DNA of 21,996 nucleotides from a virus. The translations under genes were made by a program, and so were the position numbers. Each line of letters starts with the position of its first letter. Positions within the stretch are counted from its first letter, which is position 1. The notes under the pieces are model-generated. The model made no database searches. It was not told the DNA's origin and saw nothing but the letters and a program-made list of their open reading frames with translations. Where the stretch lies: positions 1 through 21,996 of the IMG/VR virus record IMGVR_UViG_3300047281_000143, one strand, 5' to 3'. This document shows, piece by piece, positions 6,716 through 13,262 of the stretch.

Positions 6716-7291
6716 TTAAATACCGCGTTGGTCGTTATCACGAAGTCGGGTGATGCCTGCTAATCTAGCAATCCATCCTAATTCATCACGCTCCGATTCA
6801 AAAACAAAGGTGTTAGCTTGTTTGTTGTTTCGCAGCCGAGTGTACATATCACCCATTTGCCCTGGTTGAATCTCACCCAAGTTGTATTCAGACCCATCTT
6901 TGTTAATCAATCTAGTACCGTCTAAGTCTTTGACAAGCACAGCATCCTGATTAAATGCATTACCTAGCTTGTGCATATCCTGAGCGAATGCTGAATTTTT
7001 AGCTGAGCCGATAACAAAAATACTATCTTCTTTAACTGCTAATTCGTGTTCAGTACCTTGATTTTCGATCCAATGTCCGTCAACGAAAAAGAATCCATAC
7101 CCAAGTCTTTTAAGCTCACTGGCTAATTGTTTATTGCGATCAACATTTTTATGATACACTTCCCTAGCTGTTAGCTCAGGATCATAATCGTGTCGTCCAC
7201 GGAATGCCGTTAAAATAGCTACGGAATGGTCTGGGTTATTAAAATGCTGCCACACCCGACTAAGGCTTGTTTCTGTTAGATTAATTGTCAT
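6716..7291 (-). CDS. Unknown protein, possibly DUF3293-related (191 aa)
   Basis: A 191-residue protein. The order AILTAFRG (25-32), then NKQLASELKRLGYGFFFVDGHW, then KEDSIFVIG is reminiscent of DUF3293-type proteins (a TA-x-x-P strand, an N-x-x-L helix pair, and an E-(D/E)-S-hydrophobic strand), but I cannot confirm this by reading. The second half (GNAFNQDAVLVKDLDGTRLINKDG) is likely alpha/beta. No function can be given. The promoter at 7298-7326 would start the transcript at the A of this ATG and no ribosome site is present, so translation would be leaderless. The stop is 28 bp before the UVDE start, suggesting one transcript. Confidence 0.7.
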   Translation of the reverse strand: MTINLTETSLSRVWQHFNNPDHSVAILTAFRGRHDYDPELTAREVYHKNVDRNKQLASELKRLGYGFFFVDGHWIENQGTEHELAVKEDSIFVIGSAKNSAFAQDMHKLGNAFNQDAVLVKDLDGTRLINKDGSEYNLGEIQPGQMGDMYTRLRNNKQANTFVFESERDELGWIARLAGITRLRDNDQRGI

Positions 7292-7297
7292 ACATGT

Positions 7298-7326
7298 ATT
7301 ATATCATATTGCGTTATATTTGTCAA
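7298..7326 (-). promoter_or_regulatory. Promoter predicted to give a leaderless mRNA
   Basis: TTGACA (7321-7326), 17 bp, TATAAT (7298-7303) on the minus strand. The seventh base after the -10 is 7291, the A of the start codon of the 191-aa gene. Confidence 0.85.
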
Positions 7327-7334
7327 GTTTTTAT

Positions 7335-8699
7335 TCACAGGCCGTCAAATAAACCAGCACCAGAATGTTCTTCAACGGGTTTGAACAATGGATCCTTTGA
7401 CAAATAAGTGTTATCATCAGTATAAACATTGATAATAAACTTGTATCGATTGGCCAACACACTTTCGAAATCTTCACGAGCCAAATGACTACGATTCAAC
7501 CCAACAATATAGTCACGATAACAAACCGTTTCATTGTCGTTAATTTTCGCGGCATTTGAGTTGCTACGCTTAGCCACAAACTTATCTAGAAAAGTAATCC
7601 AGCCCTTAGCAGTAACGCTATCCAGATCGTTAATATAATCCAATGCCCCACCCTTAGCATAATCAGCCGGATCTGCGTTATATAAAGTAGTGACATGTGA
7701 TGCTGCTGAGGATAATTTTGTTTTCACGAAATACTTGCTATCAAAATTGTCAGACCAGTCTTGATTGTCTAGTACGACACACGGCATGTGACCTAAACAT
7801 TCTACAAATGCAAAGCCATAGCTCTCACCCAATGCGGGCATAAAGAATACCTTGCTGCCCTTAATAAAATCTACCTTCTCTTGTCCAATAATTCCTGCCT
7901 TGATTACATAGTCAGTAATACCTGCTTCTTTGAATGACTTTTCAAACTTTTTAGCACCATTACTATTGGTCATTACTCGACAAGGCAATCCTATTTCCTT
8001 CATTACTTTAATATACGCAGCCGGATTCTTGCGTTCTTCCCAACGACCGATGAACAGAACACCCTCACGAGGGCCTGTGTACTCATCTAGCAATCCGCGC
8101 TCTGTCATCGGTAATCGTAGTATTTCACCATTTTTTGCCCCATACTTAACCATCTCATTCAGATTGCGCTGGCTTTGAGTACCAACAAATATGTCATCAA
8201 ATTCCAGATGCTTGTTGAAGAATTCGTGATATTCATCAATACACACATCACTGAAATCTTGCTTGTCACGGAAGACCATACTGTATGAATGAGAATATAA
8301 CACGATCGGAATATACTTACCAATACCCATGGCGTAAGCAGCGGTCATTGATTCCTGTGTGTTACACACAAGCATATCGTAGATATTAGTTTGGAATGCG
8401 TGTAGAATACTTTTACGAAAGTTAACAACCTTTTCAAAGTTAATGCTATCACTAAACGCAAATGTGGCAGTGTGGTCACTATACTTCAGTGGATCTTCAG
8501 GATACACTATGTTAGCACCTAATGACTTTACATACTCACTAAAATCATTCGTTGGTTTTTTGTCCAGTATAATATCTACTTTCCAATCAATGCGACCACA
8601 CAATTCCGTAAAGCCTTTGGCAAATTGCCCAATGCCACCGTGAGGAATAAAGTGCTGGTCGGCGATTAGAAAGCCAATTCGTTTGCTGTAAGTCTTCAT
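7335..8699 (-). CDS. GT-B glycosyltransferase, GT4-like
   Basis: A 454-residue protein with the two-Rossmann GT-B layout. The N-terminal half has IADQHFIPHGGIGQFAKGF (12-30), the glycine-rich acceptor-side loop. The C-terminal half has LFIGRWEERKNP (215-226), the usual entry strand and loop of GT4 enzymes, then FMPALGESYGFAFVE (286-300), with the EX7E glutamates at 292 and 300 that contact the sugar nucleotide. The family transfers a sugar from UDP-, GDP- or ADP-sugar with retention. The ATG at 8699 is chosen over an in-frame TTG at 8714 because it overlaps the upstream stop (ATGA, 8696-8699). The acceptor is unknown: modified phage DNA, a structural protein or host glycan are all possible. 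A second glycosyltransferase and GalE lie in the same window. Confidence 0.87.
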   Translation of the reverse strand: MKTYSKRIGFLIADQHFIPHGGIGQFAKGFTELCGRIDWKVDIILDKKPTNDFSEYVKSLGANIVYPEDPLKYSDHTATFAFSDSINFEKVVNFRKSILHAFQTNIYDMLVCNTQESMTAAYAMGIGKYIPIVLYSHSYSMVFRDKQDFSDVCIDEYHEFFNKHLEFDDIFVGTQSQRNLNEMVKYGAKNGEILRLPMTERGLLDEYTGPREGVLFIGRWEERKNPAAYIKVMKEIGLPCRVMTNSNGAKKFEKSFKEAGITDYVIKAGIIGQEKVDFIKGSKVFFMPALGESYGFAFVECLGHMPCVVLDNQDWSDNFDSKYFVKTKLSSAASHVTTLYNADPADYAKGGALDYINDLDSVTAKGWITFLDKFVAKRSNSNAAKINDNETVCYRDYIVGLNRSHLAREDFESVLANRYKFIINVYTDDNTYLSKDPLFKPVEEHSGAGLFDGL

Positions 8700-8929
8700 T
8701 TCGTTAAATTCCAAATAATAAATTCATGTTTATCAATGTGATAATCATCGCTCATAGTCTCGCCGCGGTTAGTGACCTGGTAAGTACCTTTGTAACACCG
8801 TGTAAGCCAAAGTCGTTTCCCGGTTAGAAAACAAGTTCTTGGCCACAGACACAAATGTAAATGCCAGTCACCTGCTCTGGATAGTCCCCAGTCTTGTGAA
8901 GGAGGTGACTGCATTACTGGGTCAAGCAT
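8696..8929 (-). CDS. Small Trp/Cys-rich unknown protein (77 aa)
   Basis: The ATG at 8929 overlaps the TAA stop of queE (TAATG), and the stop overlaps the ATG of the glycosyltransferase, so it is tightly coupled on both sides. A GTG four codons upstream (8941) is possible but less likely. The 77 residues are rich in W, C, H and L in the middle (about 19-47, WHLHLCLWPRTCFLTG then KRLWLTRCY) and polar at the end (DDYHIDKHEFIIW). This W-plus-beta-strand style is seen in small phage proteins of unknown role. The hydrophobic part is too broken by charge for a membrane span. No function is assigned. Confidence 0.7.
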   Translation of the reverse strand: MLDPVMQSPPSQDWGLSRAGDWHLHLCLWPRTCFLTGKRLWLTRCYKGTYQVTNRGETMSDDYHIDKHEFIIWNLTK

Positions 8930-9798
8930 TAAGTGCCCCACTCGTTTTTGAACAACGGCACCTGGAGTCTGTCGCTATAACGCAGACCAGCTTTGACAGC
9001 AAAGTCTGCTACTCTACGATTATTCAGTGCGTAAACACTTTCTGTTCCACCAACTGGCATCAGGTAAACTGGTCCTTTAAATCCTGCAGCACGATATTCA
9101 CGCGCAGCACTAATCGCATCAGCAAAGTCTTCTTCAGTGGCAATTACGAACTTCAGATAAGTGTAGCCTACATCTTCATAAGACAACACAATCTCTGGAC
9201 AAATTGCTTCACTGTGTTTTTCGCCACTGCCGCTTAGCTTTGGACTAACTGAGAATGTTAGCTTGTCGTAACCACGAGCCTTACGAGTATCGTGGTATCT
9301 AGAATTCAATGTCCAGTTCAATAGATATTGTCTGAATTCAGGCGATAGTTCTTGTGAACCGTTTGTTTCAAATGTCAGTTCCTTGAGTCCAATCATCTTA
9401 GTGTGACTGAGTAGATCAGGATAGGCACGCTGCCAGCCTAGTAGCGGTTCACCACCTGTGATAACCAAGTGTTCATCAACCCAGCTATCAAATGGCAATA
9501 TATCCATAATGCCACTAACAATACTATCGGAATCGAGCACAGGACTAAGATGTTTAAAACGAGGGTCCCAAGATGCATACGAGTCACAGCCGCTACTGAC
9601 AAGCGGTAAGGATTTATAATTCGTAAAACTCTCTGCGTCAATTTTGTCTCGCTCAACACTTAATTCTCCTTTAGGCATTCCAAATCCACCGCATGTAAAG
9701 TTACATCCGTATGTTCTAAGGAACACAGAAGGAACTCCCATGAAGCGACCTTCTCCTTGGATACTATAGAACAATTCACTTATCTTTAATTTTGACAT
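8929..9798 (-). CDS. queE: 7-carboxy-7-deazaguanine synthase (QueE), divergent radical SAM
   Basis: A 289-residue radical SAM enzyme. QueE turns 6-carboxytetrahydropterin into 7-carboxy-7-deazaguanine, the ring-contraction step of the queuosine/7-deazaguanine pathway. Family signs are FYSIQGEGRFMGVPSVFLR (10-28), the cluster-binding cysteines, VITGGEPLLGW (112-122), the SAM-binding GGEP, ELTFETNGSQ (140-149) and a SVSPKLSGSG block (183-192). The cysteines are odd: C32 and C36 (CNFTC) are followed not by x-x-C but, after 34 residues, by C71 (SSGCDSYASW). The ATG at 9798 is chosen because AAAGGTGA sits just upstream; the upstream GTG at 9834 lies at the promoter -10. Its product would feed DpdA. 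FolE and QueD are also in the window. Confidence 0.88.
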   Translation of the reverse strand: MSKLKISELFYSIQGEGRFMGVPSVFLRTYGCNFTCGGFGMPKGELSVERDKIDAESFTNYKSLPLVSSGCDSYASWDPRFKHLSPVLDSDSIVSGIMDILPFDSWVDEHLVITGGEPLLGWQRAYPDLLSHTKMIGLKELTFETNGSQELSPEFRQYLLNWTLNSRYHDTRKARGYDKLTFSVSPKLSGSGEKHSEAICPEIVLSYEDVGYTYLKFVIATEEDFADAISAAREYRAAGFKGPVYLMPVGGTESVYALNNRRVADFAVKAGLRYSDRLQVPLFKNEWGT

Positions 9799-9813
9799 CA
9801 ATTCACCTTTGCT

Positions 9814-9826
9814 ATGTAACTTACAT
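9814..9826. promoter_or_regulatory. 13-bp palindrome at the queE transcription start
   Basis: ATGTAA-C-TTACAT is a perfect inverted repeat (6+1+6) that overlaps the last -10 base and the predicted +1 of the queE promoter, where an operator would be. The same half-site, ATGTAAG on the minus strand, occurs in the larger inverted repeat before folE (15114-15141). A regulator is inferred only. Confidence 0.45.
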
Positions 9827-9853
9827 AATAACACACTAAAAAAAGAAAGTCAA
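9825..9853 (-). promoter_or_regulatory. Sigma70-type promoter for queE
   Basis: TTGACT (9848-9853), 17 bp, TATTAT (9825-9830) on the minus strand, with about 20 nt of leader to the queE start. A palindrome at 9814-9826 covers the expected transcription start. Confidence 0.78.
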
Positions 9854-9874
9854 GTGTGAAATTGACCGTATTGA

Positions 9875-10204
9875 CTAAATTGCGGGCCAGTCTCTATACA
9901 GAGCGTGTTGTATATTACCCGAAACAAATTGATTAAAGCTTTTATGTTTTTCTTCAAGCTCACCTTCAAGTGGAGCGACCCGTTGAAAGGCAGCTTCCAA
10001 TTGGGTCATGTCATTAAATTCTATCATAATATGCCACTCTGGTAAATCTTGAATACTACGAAAACCCATCTTACATCTGGTGATTCTATACGAAACTAAT
10101 TTGCTTTCTAATTTTAAATGATCTAAAAAACCACGCATGTTACTTACCCAGTTTGAATCTGTTATATCACCTTCTTTATCTGCCCATATATGATATATAT
10201 CCAT
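9875..10204 (-). CDS. DUF6614-like small alpha/beta-barrel protein
   Basis: The ATG at 10204 follows AGAGGATAAC one base after the amidinotransferase stop, so the two genes are translationally linked. The 109-residue protein starts MDIYHIWADKEGDITDSNWV and continues with FLDHLKLESKLVSYRITRCKMGF, EWHIMIEFNDMTQLEAAFQRV and a closing HALYRDWPA. This order (a YH-W strand, a long helix, a YR-x-TR-x-K-x-GF strand, an E-x-H-hydrophobic-E strand and a final YRD-P) fits the DUF6614 family, small dimeric ferredoxin-like proteins without a known reaction. I rate the match as good but from memory. It may assist or act on the product of the amidinotransferase. Confidence 0.72.
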   Translation of the reverse strand: MDIYHIWADKEGDITDSNWVSNMRGFLDHLKLESKLVSYRITRCKMGFRSIQDLPEWHIMIEFNDMTQLEAAFQRVAPLEGELEEKHKSFNQFVSGNIQHALYRDWPAI

Positions 10205-10205
10205 G

Positions 10206-11240
10206 TTATCCTCTTTCTGGAAAATAATCTTGAAGTGTACCTTCTCTATGTACATCGCTTGTGATACAGTGTAATCCCCCATCCCAGAAGTATCTATGTC
10301 TGAAATTAATGATATGCGGGGTGATACCATGCCTATCAAATGCGTCAAATACGTCTTTATTATAATTATTACAAACAACGTTCTTCTCGTCAATTACAAG
10401 CATATTCACATCAAATACAGTTTCTTCTACATACCCCACCCAGTGACTCATCCAACTTTCAACAAAGCTAGTAAACTCATCATTGAGTTCCTCACCGGGC
10501 ACCCACCACTTCCCGCCATTTTTCTTCTTCAATTTTAAAAATCGCCTCACCTTATGCCAACTTTGACATGGTAGATAAACTACTTCCCAACCCGGAAATG
10601 TGTTTTCATATAGTGATATATCTCGTAATGACACAATCAATCCAGGTTTCACCGGACACATCACACCGTCACAGTGCCCAGCTGTTACTACATACGTATA
10701 TCGATAAGTATCAGGCAATTGTTCAACAATCCTATTATGAGTATCTATGTCGGCACCGTCATAACTGCCTAGATAGATATCTTTACCTACTCTAATAGAT
10801 TGAGCTGAATTAAATCCTGTTAATTCCGGAGAAACGGAATTTAGGCCGGTTAAAATATGATTACCAGCTAGTTTAATGTAAGCTATAACATCACTCCAAT
10901 CTATTCCCGGAACAGAGATATCATGATTTGCTTTAAAATAAAAATCAGTACCCAACATTATAGAATAATCTCTCGGAGTCATAGGAGGCGGTTGTATTCT
11001 GTCTTCACCTGGAAGCATACACTCTAGATAATTATCTGAAACAATAGGTCTTAGTACTTTTACACCAAAGCTTTCTAATAGTGTTATTAACAGTTGAAAA
11101 TCTTCCTCAGTCTCTCGTGCGATACGTTCAAATACTACACGAATGCGGTCATTTTTAATAAAATGATAAAATTCAGGAGAGTATGATTTCCCGACAATAC
11201 ATACTTTTAACGGGTCCCAGTGTTGATAAACAGAATACAT
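10206..11240 (-). CDS. Amidinotransferase, arginine-deiminase superfamily
   Basis: A 344-residue protein of the guanidine-group-modifying (GATM/arginine deiminase) superfamily, about the family's usual length. Key motifs: PPPMTPRDYSIMLGTDF (84-100), with the PRD that orients the guanidinium group; TAGHCDG (186-192), the catalytic His-x-Asp; and GGLHCITSDVHREG (321-334), with the nucleophile C325 near the end. These enzymes bind arginine or a related guanidine, form a Cys-amidino intermediate and pass the amidino group to an amine, or to water in deiminases. The long second half and the GGLHC-T-D-R end look more like amidinotransferases than deiminases. It has an AAGGAAAA ribosome site and a TATAAATA box (11262-11269) upstream. 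The acceptor amine is unknown. Confidence 0.85.
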   Translation of the reverse strand: MYSVYQHWDPLKVCIVGKSYSPEFYHFIKNDRIRVVFERIARETEEDFQLLITLLESFGVKVLRPIVSDNYLECMLPGEDRIQPPPMTPRDYSIMLGTDFYFKANHDISVPGIDWSDVIAYIKLAGNHILTGLNSVSPELTGFNSAQSIRVGKDIYLGSYDGADIDTHNRIVEQLPDTYRYTYVVTAGHCDGVMCPVKPGLIVSLRDISLYENTFPGWEVVYLPCQSWHKVRRFLKLKKKNGGKWWVPGEELNDEFTSFVESWMSHWVGYVEETVFDVNMLVIDEKNVVCNNYNKDVFDAFDRHGITPHIINFRHRYFWDGGLHCITSDVHREGTLQDYFPERG

Positions 11241-11261
11241 ACTTTTCCTTAATGATAAATA

Positions 11262-11269
11262 TATTTATA
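11262..11269 (-). promoter_or_regulatory. T4-type late promoter-like box TATAAATA
   Basis: The minus strand reads TATAAATA, the exact T4 late-promoter -10 element, 21 bp before the amidinotransferase start and followed by an AAGGAAAA ribosome site. It sits in the 28-bp divergent gap. The plus strand of the same gap has GATAAATA, a one-mismatch copy facing the forward gene. Use as a late promoter is inferred from T4. Confidence 0.45.
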
Positions 11270-11937
11270 TGAAAATTCAGTACAGTACAAATTTTGGCAA
11301 ATTTACTAGTTATGATTTTTCAATCACTTCAGTAACTGCAATAGTAAGTGCTGATGAACATTTACTTGCACTGGAGCAAGGATTTATTTGGCGTAACGAA
11401 GAATGGCAACAATGTCGCAGTACGCGAGTTTGTTTAGCAGACACATCCTATAGTCTATACGAATGTTCTGCTATATTGACCGAGTACGATTATGACGAAT
11501 TAATGATTATAAATAAGCGATATCTTTCGTGTCGAGGATATGAATATAATCCAGCTGATGTCCACATATCACCGCATGATACAATTTGGGGATACTATCA
11601 TAATGACACGTTGATTGCGTGGAGTCGCATACACAATTATAACGGAGCTAGAGAGACAGCATATTTTGCCTGGGATAGCATTGACATGAATTTACGCATT
11701 GGTACAAAAAGCTTACAACATGAAATAGCCTGGGCTAAAGAATTACATGATGAATATTTATACCTCGGACCAGGATACGAAAGCTGTTCTATTTACAAAA
11801 GCAGGATGCAAGGATTCGAATGGTGGAACGGATCTGAATGGAGCCATGATTTAGAACAGTACACTTGGTTATGTGAGCGAGAGACCTCAGTTAATAACTT
11901 CAAAGAATTTGAAACTATTGTTTATAACGCCAAGTAA
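11269..11937 (+). CDS. Arginyltransferase/GNAT-like protein, only forward-strand gene
   Basis: A 222-residue protein and the only forward gene. The C-terminal half has DTIWGYYHNDTLIAWSRIHNY, then a long helix pair (TKSLQHEIAWAKELHDE) and EYLYLGPGYESCSIYKSRMQGFEWWNGSEW (162-191). A YLYLG strand followed by YK-x-x-(F/M)-x-(P/G)-x-E-x-x-x-(G)-x-W is the signature layout of the arginyl/leucyl-tRNA-protein transferase C-terminal domain (Ate1/Bpt), which has a GNAT fold. The cysteine-rich N-terminal ATE domain is absent. It may therefore be a GNAT-type acyl or aminoacyl transferase; the donor is not known. No Shine-Dalgarno lies before the ATG. Its 3' end overlaps the convergent gene at 11915 by 23 bp. 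It is divergent from the amidinotransferase. Confidence 0.65.
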   Translation: MKIQYSTNFGKFTSYDFSITSVTAIVSADEHLLALEQGFIWRNEEWQQCRSTRVCLADTSYSLYECSAILTEYDYDELMIINKRYLSCRGYEYNPADVHISPHDTIWGYYHNDTLIAWSRIHNYNGARETAYFAWDSIDMNLRIGTKSLQHEIAWAKELHDEYLYLGPGYESCSIYKSRMQGFEWWNGSEWSHDLEQYTWLCERETSVNNFKEFETIVYNAK

Positions 11938-12412
11938 CTACAGAATCAATATTTTCTTGACTCCAGTGTTTATAGTAACCCTTTTCTTTAATCTGATCGG
12001 ATGCTAAATTCAATGCTGAAAGCGGTGATAGTAATAGAAGTCCACATTCTCCAAAATTCATACATACACCATTAACGTGTTCTATATCATCTGGGTGATC
12101 TTCAAGTATCACAAAATCTTTGGGCATTATTAGTTCATTTAACTCACTAACTAGCTTGACTGTTTCAGTAGCTGATATAGTTAAATGATCGAAACAGATC
12201 ACCACCACATCCTTTGTATCAAATAATGATAACGATTTTAATACCGTACTAGTTAGCTGATCCACGTCAGAAAACACAATTTCAATTTTATTTTTTACTC
12301 GTGCCTGTCTGGCGAAAGGACATGGTGGCCAGTTACCTAAATTAGGGTTAGGCTTCTCTACAAATTCGATCAACCATTTAAATAATTTAGTAGTTAATAA
12401 TGTTCTATCCAT
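11915..12412 (-). CDS. Conserved unknown protein (165 aa)
   Basis: The ATG at 12412, just after the TGA stop of the upstream small gene (12415-12417), is preferred over an in-frame TTG at 12421 because GGTGA precedes it. The protein has a helical start (LLTTKLFKWLIEFVE), then PNPNLGNWPPCPFARQAR (about residues 22-39), strand-rich DVVVICFD and DFVILEDHPDD segments and a GLLLLSPLSALNLA section. The LPPCPFA-type motif resembles conserved proteins I recall from marine phages and bacteria, of unknown activity; C31 could be a functional residue. It overlaps the forward gene tail to tail by 23 bp. Confidence 0.72.
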   Translation of the reverse strand: MDRTLLTTKLFKWLIEFVEKPNPNLGNWPPCPFARQARVKNKIEIVFSDVDQLTSTVLKSLSLFDTKDVVVICFDHLTISATETVKLVSELNELIMPKDFVILEDHPDDIEHVNGVCMNFGECGLLLLSPLSALNLASDQIKEKGYYKHWSQENIDSVVTWRYKQ

Positions 12413-12414
12413 AT

Positions 12415-12573
12415 TCACCAATGTCTAATTACGCCTGCAACAATAAAGAAGTTTGTAATAATGTATGTTAACACAATGAAGGTGCGAATACAAGCAATAC
12501 GGTCAGCTTCTTTGTCCGTAGTACCTGCTTTCTCGCCTAGTGCTTTTGCCCAAATATGCCACAGTTTTTTCAT
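12415..12573 (-). CDS. 52-residue single-span membrane protein
   Basis: This short gene lies directly between coding neighbours. Its ATG (12571-12573) abuts the TAA stop of the 40-residue gene (12574-12576). The product starts MKKLWHIWAKALGEKAG, has a polar middle (TTDKEADRIACIR) and then a hydrophobic segment (about 31-48, TFIVLTYIITNFFIVAGV) ending in IRHW. This is a single transmembrane helix with a basic N-terminus likely in the cytoplasm. Tight packing and a clear membrane pattern support it. Function unknown; small phage membrane peptides often act on the host envelope or in lysis control. Confidence 0.7.
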   Translation of the reverse strand: MKKLWHIWAKALGEKAGTTDKEADRIACIRTFIVLTYIITNFFIVAGVIRHW

Positions 12574-12696
12574 TTAACTTTTAGTTTTACGCCAGATTAC
12601 TTCAAATGTATCTGGTTTTAACATAACTGCCCATCCTTGTGGAATTGTTTCTGGATACCAATGCTTCTTACCGTCGCTGTGTTTGTAGAGTTTCAT
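12574..12696 (-). CDS. 40-residue unknown protein
   Basis: The ATG overlaps the stop of the QueD gene (ATGA, 12693-12696), and the TAA stop abuts the next ATG. The product begins MKLYKHSDGKKHWYPET, contains two further tryptophans (QGWAVMLK, VIWRK) and is strongly basic. It resembles no family I know. The overlap on both sides gives good support for translation. It is probably an accessory early protein. Confidence 0.65.
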   Translation of the reverse strand: MKLYKHSDGKKHWYPETIPQGWAVMLKPDTFEVIWRKTKS

Positions 12697-13190
12697 GCGA
12701 ACAAGTCCTCATTCCATTCACGGTGACCTTCTCTGAATGCCATATTAGCTTGTGTCTCACGGACCTCTACCTTGTAGCACCATAGACGCTTTGCTTCACC
12801 TTCGCCCCACATTTCAGGAATGTAAACACCATTGACATACTTGTAAAGCATGTCGCTTAGACCTTCGCAACCTAGTTTAGGTAGCACTACGATCTTAGCC
12901 ATATTCTTTTCTTGTAACAGCTTGAATGTTTCCATTTCTGGATCATCTTGTGCTACGATTAGTGTGTGGTCAAACTGATCTTCTAAGGTTTTCTTCAGTT
13001 CTTTGAGTCCACCGTAGTCAGCGGCCCAATTGCGGACATCTAAATCGTTTGTACCGAAATAGAACTTCATACTAAATGAATAGCCGTGAATTAGATTACA
13101 ATGACTGTCACTACGCCATTGACGATAAGCGCACGGGAACGCATCGTGATACTCTTTAGTACTTGTGTACTTGTATGATACTGGTTGCAT
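12693..13190 (-). CDS. queD: QueD/6-pyruvoyltetrahydropterin synthase homologue, altered zinc site
   Basis: A 165-residue T-fold protein. QueD converts dihydroneopterin triphosphate from FolE to 6-carboxytetrahydropterin, the QueE substrate. Family blocks: FPCAYRQW (18-25) in place of the usual F-x-(A/C)AHR, SHCNLIHGYSF (29-39) for C-x-x-(L/I)HGH, AADYGGLKELK (56-66) for the (V)DFG-x-LK helix, LEDQFDHTLI (69-78) for the catalytic DH, CEGLSDML (108-115) and VEVRET (141-146). Of the three zinc histidines only H35 is present as His; the other two positions are Y22 and Y37. HGY is, as I recall, usual in phage QueD, but Y22 is a single-base change from CAT to TAT. The promoter at 13208-13236 and an AGGAG ribosome site precede it. 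Confidence 0.85.
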   Translation of the reverse strand: MQPVSYKYTSTKEYHDAFPCAYRQWRSDSHCNLIHGYSFSMKFYFGTNDLDVRNWAADYGGLKELKKTLEDQFDHTLIVAQDDPEMETFKLLQEKNMAKIVVLPKLGCEGLSDMLYKYVNGVYIPEMWGEGEAKRLWCYKVEVRETQANMAFREGHREWNEDLFA

Positions 13191-13207
13191 TAATTTCTCC
13201 TATGTTA

Positions 13208-13236
13208 ATTATAGCATAGATGGCAGAGTTTGTAAA
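13208..13236 (-). promoter_or_regulatory. Sigma70-type promoter for queD
   Basis: TTTACA (13231-13236), 17 bp, TATAAT (13208-13213) on the minus strand, about 11 nt of leader and an AGGAGA ribosome site before the QueD ATG. Confidence 0.82.
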
Positions 13237-13262
13237 GCGGGATGAGCCTAAGACCGCTATAG

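Noticed and set aside
9875-10393. 172-codon version of the DUF6614-like gene
   Set aside because: The first 63 codons overlap the amidinotransferase C-terminus, including its catalytic cysteine region on the same strand. The ATG at 10204 has a good ribosome site and matches the family's start.
13236-13258. Possible terminator stem after the TagD-like gene
   Set aside because: Only a 5-bp stem (AGCGG/CCGCT) with a 13-base loop and just TTT following. It also overlaps the queD -35, so it is too weak to call.
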